Of a DNA stretch of 64,000 bases, positions 24,677 to 32,305 are shown one piece after another. The position numbers were made by a program, and so were the translations under genes. Each line of letters opens with the position of its first letter. Positions within the stretch are counted from its first letter, which is position 1. The notes under the pieces were generated by a model. That model saw nothing but the letters and a program-made list of their open reading frames with translations. It did no database searches and was not told the origin of the DNA. Source of the stretch: CAYYFX01 sp046330135 (GTDB lineage Bacteria; ARS69); assembly GCA_046330135.1 (NCBI GenBank), contig JAXLTI010000008.1, positions 1-64,000 on the forward strand, read 5' to 3'.

Positions 24677-26107
24677 TTGGAGACTCCCGAGGCCTGGGCG
24701 GACGAGATCGTCGGCCGGGCGGCGAGCGCGGCGGAGGCCTTCCTCCAGGTCGACCAGCCGCACGTCGACCGGATCGTCCGCGCCGTGTTCGAGGCGGCGT
24801 ACGCCGCACGATTGGACCTCGCGCGCATGGCCTTCGAAGAGACCGGCATGGGTCTCTACGAGCACAAGGTCATCAAGAACGCGTGGGCCAGCCTCCTCAT
24901 CTACGAGGACATCCGCGAGCGGAGGACCGTCGGGCTGATCCGCGAGGACGCCGCACGGGGATTGGCGGAGATCGCGGTTCCCAAGGGGCCGATCCTCGCC
25001 ACGATCCCCGTGACGAACCCCACGTCCACGACGATCTTCAAGGCGCTCATCTGCATGAAGACCCGCAACCCGGTGATCTTCAGCCCGCATCGCGGCGCGC
25101 GGAAGTGCATCCGCGAAGCGGCGCGGATCTGCGCGGAGGCGGCCGCCGCCGCCGGGGCGCCCGACGGTGCCATCCAGTGGATCACGAAGGCGCCCATCGA
25201 TTACGTGAAGGCGGCCATGCGCCACCGCAAGCTCGCGTTGATCCTCGCGACCGGGACCGGCTCGATCGTGCGTCTCGCGCAGGAGTCCGGTACGCCCACG
25301 CTCGGCGTGGGGCCCGGCAACGTGCCCGTGTACGTCCACGCCTCCGCGGACCTCCCGGCCGCCGCCCGCGCGATCGTCCACTCGAAGACGTTCGACAACG
25401 GCGTCGTGTGCGCGAGCGAGCAGGCGCTCGTGGTGGAGCGCGGCCTCCAGGCGGAATTCCGCGCCCTGATGGAGGAGCGCGGCGCGCACTACTGTACGAA
25501 GGAGGAGTCCCGCCTCCTGGAGCCGCAGTGCTTCGATCCTTCTCGGCGCGGCATGCGCGCCGAGGTCGTGGGGCAGCCGGCAGCCGTCATCGCGCAGCGC
25601 GCCGGCTTCCGCGTGCCGAAGAAGACGCGTCTCCTCGTGGCGGAGCCTCTGGGCGTGGGGCCGGAGCACCCGCTCTCGTACGAGATCCTCGCGCCGGTGC
25701 TCGCGTCCTACCCGGTGGACAGCTACGACCAGGCGCTCGCCACGTGCCGGGAGCTGGCCGAGCACGGCGGCCTCGGCCACACCGTGGGTGTGTACGCACG
25801 CGACGAGCGCGTCGTGGCGGACTTCTCGCGGCTGAACGTGGCGCGGATTCTCGTGAATCAGCCCTGCACGGAGGGCGCGATCGGCGGGATCTTCAACTCG
25901 CTGCGGCCGTCCCTCACGCTGGCCTGCGGCTCCGGCGCGGGCAACGCGAACACCGACAACATCACGGTGGAGCACCTCCTGAACATCCACCGCGTGGCCC
26001 GCTTCCACGACAACGGCGGCTGGAGCGCCGTCCCGCGCGAAACCTGGCTCGACCCGGCCACGGGACCCCGCGAGATCGTGGCGCGCTACCGAAGAACCGA
26101 GGGCTAG
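24677..26107 (+). CDS. acylating acetaldehyde dehydrogenase (AdhE N-domain / EutE-like)
   Basis: A 476-residue NAD-dependent enzyme that interconverts an aldehyde and its CoA thioester. The catalytic Cys is 245 in FDNGVVCASEQ. The CoA/NAD region has VPKGPILATIPVTNPTSTTI and ATGTGSIVRLAQESGTP. The C-terminal TEGAIGGIFNSLRPSLTLACG segment is diagnostic of AdhE/EutE-type enzymes. TTG 24677 sits 4 nt after GGGAGGAG and starts at the homologous N-terminus. The alcohol dehydrogenase half of AdhE is missing. No microcompartment genes are near. It is a monocistronic gene and could supply acetyl-CoA to the same pool used by AcsA and Kbl. Confidence 0.92.
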   Translation: METPEAWADEIVGRAASAAEAFLQVDQPHVDRIVRAVFEAAYAARLDLARMAFEETGMGLYEHKVIKNAWASLLIYEDIRERRTVGLIREDAARGLAEIAVPKGPILATIPVTNPTSTTIFKALICMKTRNPVIFSPHRGARKCIREAARICAEAAAAAGAPDGAIQWITKAPIDYVKAAMRHRKLALILATGTGSIVRLAQESGTPTLGVGPGNVPVYVHASADLPAAARAIVHSKTFDNGVVCASEQALVVERGLQAEFRALMEERGAHYCTKEESRLLEPQCFDPSRRGMRAEVVGQPAAVIAQRAGFRVPKKTRLLVAEPLGVGPEHPLSYEILAPVLASYPVDSYDQALATCRELAEHGGLGHTVGVYARDERVVADFSRLNVARILVNQPCTEGAIGGIFNSLRPSLTLACGSGAGNANTDNITVEHLLNIHRVARFHDNGGWSAVPRETWLDPATGPREIVARYRRTEG

Positions 26108-26212
26108 TCCGCACGCCGGCAGCGGGCTGCGAAGAGAGCCGCGAGGCGTCGAGCGCTCGAGGGCGCCGCCGCAGGCGACGTCTGGGAACCGAGCCCCACC
26201 CCCTGCGAGCGC

Positions 26213-26310
26213 GGTGAGCTCGGGAGGCGGACTCCCTCCCGCGGGCCTGGGAACGCTGTGAGAAGCCCGGTGAGCCCGGAAGGCGGACTGGCTCCCGCGG
26301 GCATTGGAGC
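26213..26310. repeat. two imperfect 42-nt direct repeats in an intergenic gap
   Basis: Copies at 26213-26254 and 26269-26310 (period 56) share most bases, including GGCGGACT and CTCCCGCGGGC. Each can fold into a short hairpin (CGGGAG/CTCCCG in the first). They lie in the convergent gap between the aldehyde dehydrogenase and the barrel protein, so may serve as a terminator pair or protein-binding sites. Confidence 0.5.
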
Positions 26311-26337
26311 ACGGATGCCGAGCTCACCAACGCGAGC

Positions 26338-27264
26338 CTAATCGCCGGGGATGTTCACGTAGTAGGTCAGCGCCATGCGGCCCATGAAGCCGGAGTAGTC
26401 GATGGTGCGGCCGCCGGCCTGTAAGGTCGGCGTGGCCCCGGCCGGAACCGAGTCCGGGATCCCGTCGTTGTTCGCGTCCGGACAGTCCGGGCACACCGCC
26501 ACCGGAACGTCGATGGTGCTGGCTTCGGACAGCTCCGCCGGCCGGAGAGTCTCGAGGCCCGTGATGTCGATGTCCGTGATCTTGGCGCGGCGATAGCCGG
26601 CGAAGAAGTTCACCCAGATGTGCTGGGAGAGCGACGCTTCGAGATACGCGCCGACGTGCGCGCCCAGCGCATGCCCGTCGAGATTGAGCGTCCCGAGCGA
26701 CCGGGTGACCTTGCTGACGTTCGTCTCGGTGATCTCCTGCTTCCCCTTCGCCTTGTAGTAGCCGCCGCCGGCCTCCATGCCGAAGCCCACGGTTCGCTTC
26801 TGGAGCAGGTCGTAGCCCAGGGTGACCAGGTAACCGTCCGCGGGCAGCGAGATCTTCGAGTTGGCGACGATCCCGCCGATGTCCTGCGAGGTCCCGAGGC
26901 GCTCGAGGTCGGCCTGGAAGAGGATCCGCTCCTTGATGATCGCGCGCAGGCCGCCGCCCGCAGAGGGCCCGCCGCTGAACGGATCGAAGCGGACGCCGGG
27001 CTGCTCGATGTCGCGGTTCACGACCGCGAGCGCTTCGTTGACCTGCTGCATGCCGTAGGTGCCGAGACCCCCGAATCCCGTGACGCCGACCACGATGAAG
27101 GAGAAGGGCTCTTCCTCCTCCACGACCGTGGCCGTCGGCGGCTCCAAGGTGGTGATCTGGGCGCGGGCCGGACCGGCGGCCACGAGTGCGGTTAGCAGCA
27201 GGATTGCGGGAAGGCTCCGCCCCGCGGACGAGCCGTGCGGCGAGCCCTTAGGACCGAGCGCCAT
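26338..27264 (-). CDS. outer-membrane beta-barrel protein of unknown function
   Basis: A 308-residue exported protein. AGGAGG lies 9 nt before ATG 27264. The signal peptide (SLPAILLLTALVAAGPARA) ends before QITTLEPP. The mature part has alternating aromatic/hydrophobic strands (GYLVTLGYDLL, VGFGMEAGGGYY, HIWVNFFAGYRRAKI) and a final strand ALTYYVNI, typical of a barrel. A loop near residue 270 has CPDCPDANNDGIPDS, a calcium-loop-like thrombospondin-3-type motif with two Cys. I do not recognise a specific family. It is monocistronic with no visible functional partner. Confidence 0.75.
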   Translation of the reverse strand: MALGPKGSPHGSSAGRSLPAILLLTALVAAGPARAQITTLEPPTATVVEEEEPFSFIVVGVTGFGGLGTYGMQQVNEALAVVNRDIEQPGVRFDPFSGGPSAGGGLRAIIKERILFQADLERLGTSQDIGGIVANSKISLPADGYLVTLGYDLLQKRTVGFGMEAGGGYYKAKGKQEITETNVSKVTRSLGTLNLDGHALGAHVGAYLEASLSQHIWVNFFAGYRRAKITDIDITGLETLRPAELSEASTIDVPVAVCPDCPDANNDGIPDSVPAGATPTLQAGGRTIDYSGFMGRMALTYYVNIPGD

Positions 27265-27370
27265 GTCCAGGAGCCTCCTTCGCGGGAGGAATGTGCGGAC
27301 CGCGGGGAGCGGACGGTTCATTTTCCACGGAATCGGCGGAAAGACAAGGGCTCGCGTGCGTCCGAGTCGC

Positions 27371-28801
27371 TCAGCCTTTGACGCAGATCAGGGGCTCGAG
27401 CCGGGCGACCTTGCGGGAGAGCCCCGCAGCGTCCGCCGTGTCGACCACGGCCGAGACGTCCTTGTAAGCGCCAGGGGCCTCCTCGGCCACACCGCGGAAG
27501 CTCGGGCTGCGAATGAGGATCCCCCGACTCGCGAGCTCCTGGACCACGGCCCGCCCCTCCCACTGTTTGAGGGCCGCGTGCCGGCTCATCGCCCGCCCGG
27601 CCCCGTGGCACGAGGATGAAAAGGCCCGGTCCGCGCTCGATTTCGTGCCCGCGAGGATGTACGACGCCGTCCCCATCGAGCCCCCGATCAGCACTGGCTG
27701 CCCGCCCGCCCGGAGCGCTTCGGGGACGTCCGCGTGGCCAGGGCCCAGCGCGCGCGTGGCCCCCTTGCGGTGCACGTAGAGGCCGCGCCTCCGTCCCGCC
27801 ACGAAGTACTCCTCCCGTTTGCAGGTGTTGTGGGAGACGTCGTAGAGGAGGCGGAGATCGCCGCGCGGAATGACGCGCTGGAAGGCCTGCCGCGCCAGGT
27901 GCGTGAGGATCTGCCGATTGGCGAGCGCGCAGTTGATGCCGGCGCGCATCGCGCCGAGGTACGCCTCCCCCACGTCGGAGGACAGCGGAGCGCACGCCAG
28001 CTCCCGTTCCGGCAACGGGATGCCGTGCGACTTCGCCGAGACCGTCATCTCCTTCAGGTAATCGGTGCCGATCTGGTGACCGAGACCACGCGATCCGCAG
28101 TGGATGCTCAGCACGACGTCGCCGAGGCGGAGCCCGTAGATCTCCGCCACGGTCTCGTCGTGGATCGCCGTGACCTCCTGCAGCTCGAGGTAGTGATTGC
28201 CCGAGCCGAGGCTGCCCATCTGGTCGCGCTGGCGCTCCTTGGCGCGGTGCGACACCTTCGCGGGTGCCGCGCCGTCCACGCGACCGCCGTCCTCGATCCT
28301 TCCGAGATCGGCGGGCACGCCCCACCCGCGCGCCACGGCCCACTGCGCGCCCCCCTCGAGCATCGCTTCGAGTTCCACGTCCTTCAGCCGGATCGCGCCG
28401 CCCCGTCCCATGCCGGCGGGGATGGCGCCGAAGAGCTCGTCGGCGAGCCGCTCCCGCACGGGCAGGACATCGTCTTTGACGAGCCCCGTGTGCAGCGTGC
28501 GGACGCCGCACGAGATGTCGAAGCCCACGCCGCCCGCCGACACGACCCCGCCCTCCTCGGGATCGAACGCGGCCACGCCGCCGATGGGAAACCCGTATCC
28601 CCAGTGGGCGTCCGGCATGGCGTAGGAGGCCCCCACGATCCCCGGCAGCGCGGCGACGTTGCACGCCTGCTCGAGGACCTTCTCGTCCATGTCGCGCAGG
28701 AGATCCTCGCTGGCGAAGAGGATCGCCGGCACGCGCATGGCCCCCTGCGGATCGATCCGCCACGTATTCTCGTCGTCCCGGTGGAACCGTTTCGGGTCCA
28801 T
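27371..28801 (-). CDS. rtcB: RNA-splicing ligase RtcB
   Basis: A 476-residue GTP/Mn-dependent ligase joining 2',3'-cyclic phosphate and 5'-OH RNA ends. Metal ligands are visible: Asp95 and Cys98 in GGVGFDISCG, His203 in LGSGNHYLE, His234 in LSIHCGSRG and His324 in DVSHN. The guanylated His is 344 in VHRKGATRALGPG. The length is normal. It starts 8 nt after the archease stop, in one minus-strand operon. No RtcR regulator or RtcA cyclase is present. It repairs broken RNA rather than splicing introns in most bacteria. Confidence 0.97.
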   Translation of the reverse strand: MDPKRFHRDDENTWRIDPQGAMRVPAILFASEDLLRDMDEKVLEQACNVAALPGIVGASYAMPDAHWGYGFPIGGVAAFDPEEGGVVSAGGVGFDISCGVRTLHTGLVKDDVLPVRERLADELFGAIPAGMGRGGAIRLKDVELEAMLEGGAQWAVARGWGVPADLGRIEDGGRVDGAAPAKVSHRAKERQRDQMGSLGSGNHYLELQEVTAIHDETVAEIYGLRLGDVVLSIHCGSRGLGHQIGTDYLKEMTVSAKSHGIPLPERELACAPLSSDVGEAYLGAMRAGINCALANRQILTHLARQAFQRVIPRGDLRLLYDVSHNTCKREEYFVAGRRRGLYVHRKGATRALGPGHADVPEALRAGGQPVLIGGSMGTASYILAGTKSSADRAFSSSCHGAGRAMSRHAALKQWEGRAVVQELASRGILIRSPSFRGVAEEAPGAYKDVSAVVDTADAAGLSRKVARLEPLICVKG

Positions 28802-28809
28802 GAGAGGCC

Positions 28810-29250
28810 TCACACGTCCACGACAGTCTGCACCATCCACGCGCCGTCCTCTCCGTGCGCTACGGTCAGGAGCGTGTGCGTGGCGCCCTTGATCTCGACG
28901 GCAGGCTCGTGCCGCCGGTCGTCGAGGGGTTCCCCCTGCGCCGTTCCCTCGAGGCGCGTTCCGTGGATCCTCACGCGGAAGGCGCAGAAGACGCTCCGCC
29001 GCGCGGACATCTCCCAGATCACCGCGTCCAGCCAGGCCACGAGCAGAAGCTCCGGGTCCGGAGCATCGCACGAAAGCTCGGTCTCGACGCGAGGGCGTAC
29101 GAGCGCGGGATCCACGACGACGGCGCAAAGCGCGCAGGCCGCCTGAGCAAACGCCTCTTCCAAGGTGCGGCCGCGCCCGCGCACTCCGACGTCGGCGCCG
29201 TGCTCGAAGTGTTCCCATCGGGGAAGCGCGTCGTTACGCAAGTGGGTCAC
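28810..29250 (-). CDS. archease, RtcB activator
   Basis: A 146-residue protein with archease features: WEHFEHGADVGVRGRGRTLEEAFAQAA, acidic residues including DAVIWEMSAR, and the C-terminal VEIKGATHTLLTV. Archease promotes RtcB guanylation and turnover, so the operon pairing fits the known biology. GTG 29250 begins the conserved region; GAGGGGG precedes it closely. The open frame extends upstream to 29346, but those residues are Pro/Arg-rich and unlikely to be translated. Confidence 0.9.
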   Translation of the reverse strand: MTHLRNDALPRWEHFEHGADVGVRGRGRTLEEAFAQAACALCAVVVDPALVRPRVETELSCDAPDPELLLVAWLDAVIWEMSARRSVFCAFRVRIHGTRLEGTAQGEPLDDRRHEPAVEIKGATHTLLTVAHGEDGAWMVQTVVDV

Positions 29251-29300
29251 CCCCCTCGAATTTGTACGACCCGGCGCTCCGAGTCCAGGCCGCTCGACGG

Positions 29301-29330
29301 TTGGCGCGGGCGCCCCGGATGGTCTAGGCT
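29301..29330 (+). promoter_or_regulatory. promoter of the ACP2-GNAT operon
   Basis: TTGGCG (29301-29306), an 18-nt spacer and TAGGCT (29325-29330). It lies inside the divergent gap next to the archease start and gives a leader of about 70 nt. Confidence 0.55.
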
Positions 29331-29408
29331 TCGCGGTCTCCCGCACGCGCAGCCAAGCCGCGGAAGCTTCGAACGCCGTTCCGGAAAGGACGGAGGGAAA
29401 CAGACGCC

Positions 29409-29663
29409 GTGATGGACCCCATGACGCGGGCCGTGCTCGATTACGTCGCCAACGAGTACCTGGACGACGAGGACGACGTGGAGCTCGGGCCCGAGACGCC
29501 GCTCATTTCTTCGGGGATCGTCGACAGCTTCTCGATGGTCTCGCTCAAGACGTTCCTCGAGAGAAGATACGGTGTGCAGCTGCCGGACGACGAAGCCACT
29601 CCGGAAGCGTTCGACACGGTCAGCTCGGTCGTTGCATTGGTGAGGAAACACGGCGGAAGGTAG
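29409..29663 (+). CDS. acyl carrier protein, second copy
   Basis: An 84-residue carrier, closely similar to the one at 10835-11080 (LDYVANEYLDDEDD, PLISSGIVDSFSMVSL, DDEATPEAFDTV). The phosphopantetheine Ser is 40. GGAGGG lies 11 nt before GTG 29409; ATG codons at 29412 and 29421 are alternatives, and the last aligns with the paralogue's start. It is followed after 28 nt by a GNAT enzyme. The pair resembles loci in which an N-acyltransferase uses an acyl-ACP donor, but the substrate is unknown. Confidence 0.9.
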   Translation: MMDPMTRAVLDYVANEYLDDEDDVELGPETPLISSGIVDSFSMVSLKTFLERRYGVQLPDDEATPEAFDTVSSVVALVRKHGGR

Positions 29664-29691
29664 GCGCACGGCCCGGTCGGAGAGGACGCGC

Positions 29692-30276
29692 TTGCGCGAG
29701 GAGACGGACCCTCCGGCGTTCGATCCCCCGACGCCGCTCCGGGTGCGGCGGCTTCGGCCGGCGGATTCCGTCGGCGCCCTCACCCTGCTCATTCATCGCG
29801 CGTACGCGCCGCTGCTCGAGAAGGGCCTGCATTTCGTCGCCGCCACGCAGGACGAAGCCACCACGCGCTCGCGGATCGCGGAAGGCGAGTGCTTCGTGGC
29901 GGAGGTGGACGGGAGGATCGTGGGCACGATCCTGCTCCGCCCGCCCACGGCGAGCACGCGCTGCGCCTACTACGCGCGGGCCGGCGTCGCTTCCATCCAC
30001 CAGCTCGCCGTCGAGCCGGCGCTGCAGCGTCGCGGCATCGCGCGGCGCTTGGTGGAGGCTGCGGAAGAGCGAGCGAGAGAGATCGGCGCGGAGGAGGTGG
30101 CGCTCGACACCGCGGAGAGCGCGAGCCATCTCCTGGCTCGGTACGAGCGCTGGGGCTACCGGGTCGTGGATGCCGTGGACTGGCGGCCGGAGGTGAACTA
30201 CCGGAGCGTGGTGATGGCGAAGACGCTAAGCCCCGGAATGCGCCGGTCGACGGACCCGGAGCGCGCGGGGGCTTGA
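29692..30276 (+). CDS. GNAT-family N-acyltransferase
   Basis: A 194-residue protein with the GNAT fold. Motif A is IHQLAVEPALQRRGIARRLVEAAEERARE with the acyl-CoA loop QRRGIA. The N-terminal part reads RVRRLRPADSVGALTLLI. It ends with ERWGYRVVDAVDW. TTG 29692 follows GGAGAGGA. Its position after a dedicated acyl carrier protein suggests the donor may be acyl-ACP rather than acetyl-CoA; that is inference. The final codons overlap the -35 box of the TetR operon promoter. Confidence 0.88.
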   Translation: MREETDPPAFDPPTPLRVRRLRPADSVGALTLLIHRAYAPLLEKGLHFVAATQDEATTRSRIAEGECFVAEVDGRIVGTILLRPPTASTRCAYYARAGVASIHQLAVEPALQRRGIARRLVEAAEERAREIGAEEVALDTAESASHLLARYERWGYRVVDAVDWRPEVNYRSVVMAKTLSPGMRRSTDPERAGA

Positions 30277-30301
30277 CGGCGTCCACGTACCATCCTACCC
30301 T
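30273..30301 (+). promoter_or_regulatory. promoter of the tetR-efflux operon
   Basis: TTGACG (30273-30278), a 17-nt spacer and TACCCT (30296-30301) form one of the best promoters in the window. The -35 overlaps the GNAT stop codon. The predicted start of transcription falls inside the palindrome at 30307-30324. Confidence 0.65.
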
Positions 30302-30306
30302 AGGCG

Positions 30307-30324
30307 TTAGTTAGTACTAACTAA
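30307..30324. promoter_or_regulatory. perfect 18-bp palindrome TTAGTTAGTACTAACTAA, TetR operator
   Basis: The sequence is a perfect inverted repeat. It is strikingly AT-rich for this genome. It starts 5 nt after the -10 box and lies 23 nt before the regulator's GTG. This is the expected site for autorepression by the TetR-family protein and would block transcription initiation for the whole efflux operon. Confidence 0.85.
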
Positions 30325-30347
30325 TAAGGCGGATCGCCGGAGAGAGC

Positions 30348-30965
30348 GTGCAACCCCTCAAAAATCAACATCTTCCAGAATCCTCCGTGCGCGAGGAGGA
30401 GATCCTCGGCCACGCTTTCGATCTCGTCCGGGAGTCCGGTCTCTCGGGGCTCACGATGAAGAAGGTCGCGGAGCGCGTAGGCTTCACGGAGACCGCGGCT
30501 TACCGCTACTTCCCCACCAAGGTCGCCCTGATCCAGGCCCTCGCGAGGCGGCTCTTCGGGCCGTTCATCAGCACGGCGCGCTCGATCGCCGCCGACACCG
30601 CTCTCTCGCCTTCCGAGCGCCTCGAGCGCGTCGTCCGCCAGCACGTGGATCTGATCATCCGGACCGACGGGCTACCGGTTCTGATCCTGGCGGAGGCCTG
30701 CGCGGGCGGGAGCGAAGACCTGCTCGGAATGATGCGCACGGGACTCGGCAACTACCTCGGTCTGCTGGAGTCTCTGCTCGCCGACGCGACGCCGCCCGGC
30801 CACTCCGTACGTCCCGAGGACAAGGCGCTCGTCCTCTTCGGCATCTCCGCCGTCATCGCGGTCCGGCGACGTCTCGGCCTCGAGCCGGAAGCGTCGGACC
30901 GCATCCGCTCCGATCTCCTTCCCTTCGTGGTCCGAAGCCTCACCGCAAAGGAGGGCGCATGCTGA
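30348..30965 (+). CDS. TetR-family repressor of the efflux operon
   Basis: A 205-residue regulator. The N-terminal HTH spans about residues 14-60 (EEILGHAFDLVRESGLSGLTMKKVAERVGFTETAAYRYFPTK). The C-terminal ligand domain is helical and variable. GTG 30348 follows CGGAG. It is the first gene of a seven-gene operon and its stop overlaps the TolC start by 7 nt. The arrangement resembles CecR/YbiH with ybhGFSR in E. coli, where a TetR protein controls an HlyD-ABC exporter. The inducer is probably a substrate of the pump. Confidence 0.93.
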   Translation: MQPLKNQHLPESSVREEEILGHAFDLVRESGLSGLTMKKVAERVGFTETAAYRYFPTKVALIQALARRLFGPFISTARSIAADTALSPSERLERVVRQHVDLIIRTDGLPVLILAEACAGGSEDLLGMMRTGLGNYLGLLESLLADATPPGHSVRPEDKALVLFGISAVIAVRRRLGLEPEASDRIRSDLLPFVVRSLTAKEGAC

Positions 30966-32305
30966 AGAACCTGTTCCCGGCGACCCTCGCTGGCCTCGGC
31001 GTCCTGCTGGTCGCGTCCGCGCAGGCCGAGGAGCCCGCTCGCCTGACGATCGCCGACGCCGCGAAGCGGGCGCTCGCGCAATACCCGTCCATCGCGGCGG
31101 CGCGCTCGCGCGAGGACGTCGCGCGGCGGGAGCTGGGCGAAGCGAACGCCCAGTGGTTCCCCCAGCTCAGCGCGGCCGCGTCCGCCACGCGCTACGAAGA
31201 TCCGATGGTCGTGACCCCGATCCACGGCTTCGGCCCGGGCATCCTCCCGGAGTTCGACGACACGCTCCTCCAGGGCGCCCTCACCGCGGATTGGCTCCTC
31301 TTCGACGGCGGCGGCCGCGGCGCCCGCATCGGGCAGCGCCGCTCCCTCCTGGAAGCGGCGAGCGCGGACGAGACCGCGTCCGAGCAGATGCTCCTCGGGC
31401 GGACCGTGGCGGGCTATCTGCGCGTCGTGGGGTACGCCAGCACGCTCGCCGCGCACGACCGGCGCCTCGAGGCGCTCGAGTCCGAGCAGCATCGCGTGCA
31501 GCAACTGAAGGAGGTCGGGCGCGCGGCGGACGTGGACCTCCGGCGCGTGGACGCGGAGCTCGCCGCCGCGCACGCGGAACGAGTGCGCCTCGCCTCCGCG
31601 CTCGACGTGGCCGAGCGCGACCTCGCGCGCTGGGTGGGCGTGGACGTCGCGGAGACGCGCGCGTCGCGGCTCGGGAGCGTGGCGCTCGCGGACACGTCGC
31701 TGCCGGCGCGCGACGCGCTGCTGGAGGCGGCCCTCGCGGCCAGCCCCGCGGTGCGTGCCGCCGCGCGCCGCGCCGACGCCGCCGGCCGGGCCGTCACCGC
31801 CGCGCGCTCCGCGCGCTGGCCGAACCTGCACGTCGTCGGGAACTACCTGAGCTACGGGAACTCCGACGCGGACTTCAAGAACGAATGGAATGCCGGGCTC
31901 AAGCTCCAGCTGCCCCTCTTCACGGGCGGCGCCCTCTCGAGCCGCATCGCGCAGTCGCAGGCCTCGCGGGAGGCCGCCGACGCGGATCTGCGGCTCGCTC
32001 GCCTGCGCCTCACCGAGGACCTGGATCGCGCACTGGCCTCGCGGGACGAGGCGCGCTCGCGCGTGCAGAGCCTCCGCACGGCGGCGGCCGAGTTCGCCGA
32101 GGTCGCGCGCATCGAGCAGCTCCGGCTGGAGTCCGAGGCGGGCACGCAGACCGACTTCCTCGAGGCCGAAGCGCAGCTGCTCGGCGCGGAGGCGCAGCTG
32201 GTCGAGGCGCGGCACGCGGAGATCGTCGCGCGCGTGGAGATCGCGCGCATCACCGGAACGCTCGATCTCGCCTGGATCGAGAAGACGCTGGAGGCCGAGT
32301 CATGA
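30959..32305 (+). CDS. tolC: TolC-like outer-membrane efflux channel
   Basis: A 448-residue outer-membrane channel with signal peptide (TLAGLGVLLVASAQA, cleavage near residue 23). Two OEP repeats of long helices with short barrel strands follow, for example WFPQLSAAASATRYE and NEWNAGLKLQLPLFTGG in the second. The length is typical. ATG 30959 overlaps the tetR stop, and its own TGA overlaps the HlyD ATG (ATGA). It completes the tripartite exporter, allowing export from cytoplasm or periplasm to the outside. Confidence 0.93.
   Translation: MLKNLFPATLAGLGVLLVASAQAEEPARLTIADAAKRALAQYPSIAAARSREDVARRELGEANAQWFPQLSAAASATRYEDPMVVTPIHGFGPGILPEFDDTLLQGALTADWLLFDGGGRGARIGQRRSLLEAASADETASEQMLLGRTVAGYLRVVGYASTLAAHDRRLEALESEQHRVQQLKEVGRAADVDLRRVDAELAAAHAERVRLASALDVAERDLARWVGVDVAETRASRLGSVALADTSLPARDALLEAALAASPAVRAAARRADAAGRAVTAARSARWPNLHVVGNYLSYGNSDADFKNEWNAGLKLQLPLFTGGALSSRIAQSQASREAADADLRLARLRLTEDLDRALASRDEARSRVQSLRTAAAEFAEVARIEQLRLESEAGTQTDFLEAEAQLLGAEAQLVEARHAEIVARVEIARITGTLDLAWIEKTLEAES

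Noticed and set aside
30307..30324. The palindrome as a transposon end or attachment site
   Set aside because: It lies exactly at the predicted transcription start of a TetR gene with a good promoter, which explains it as an operator.
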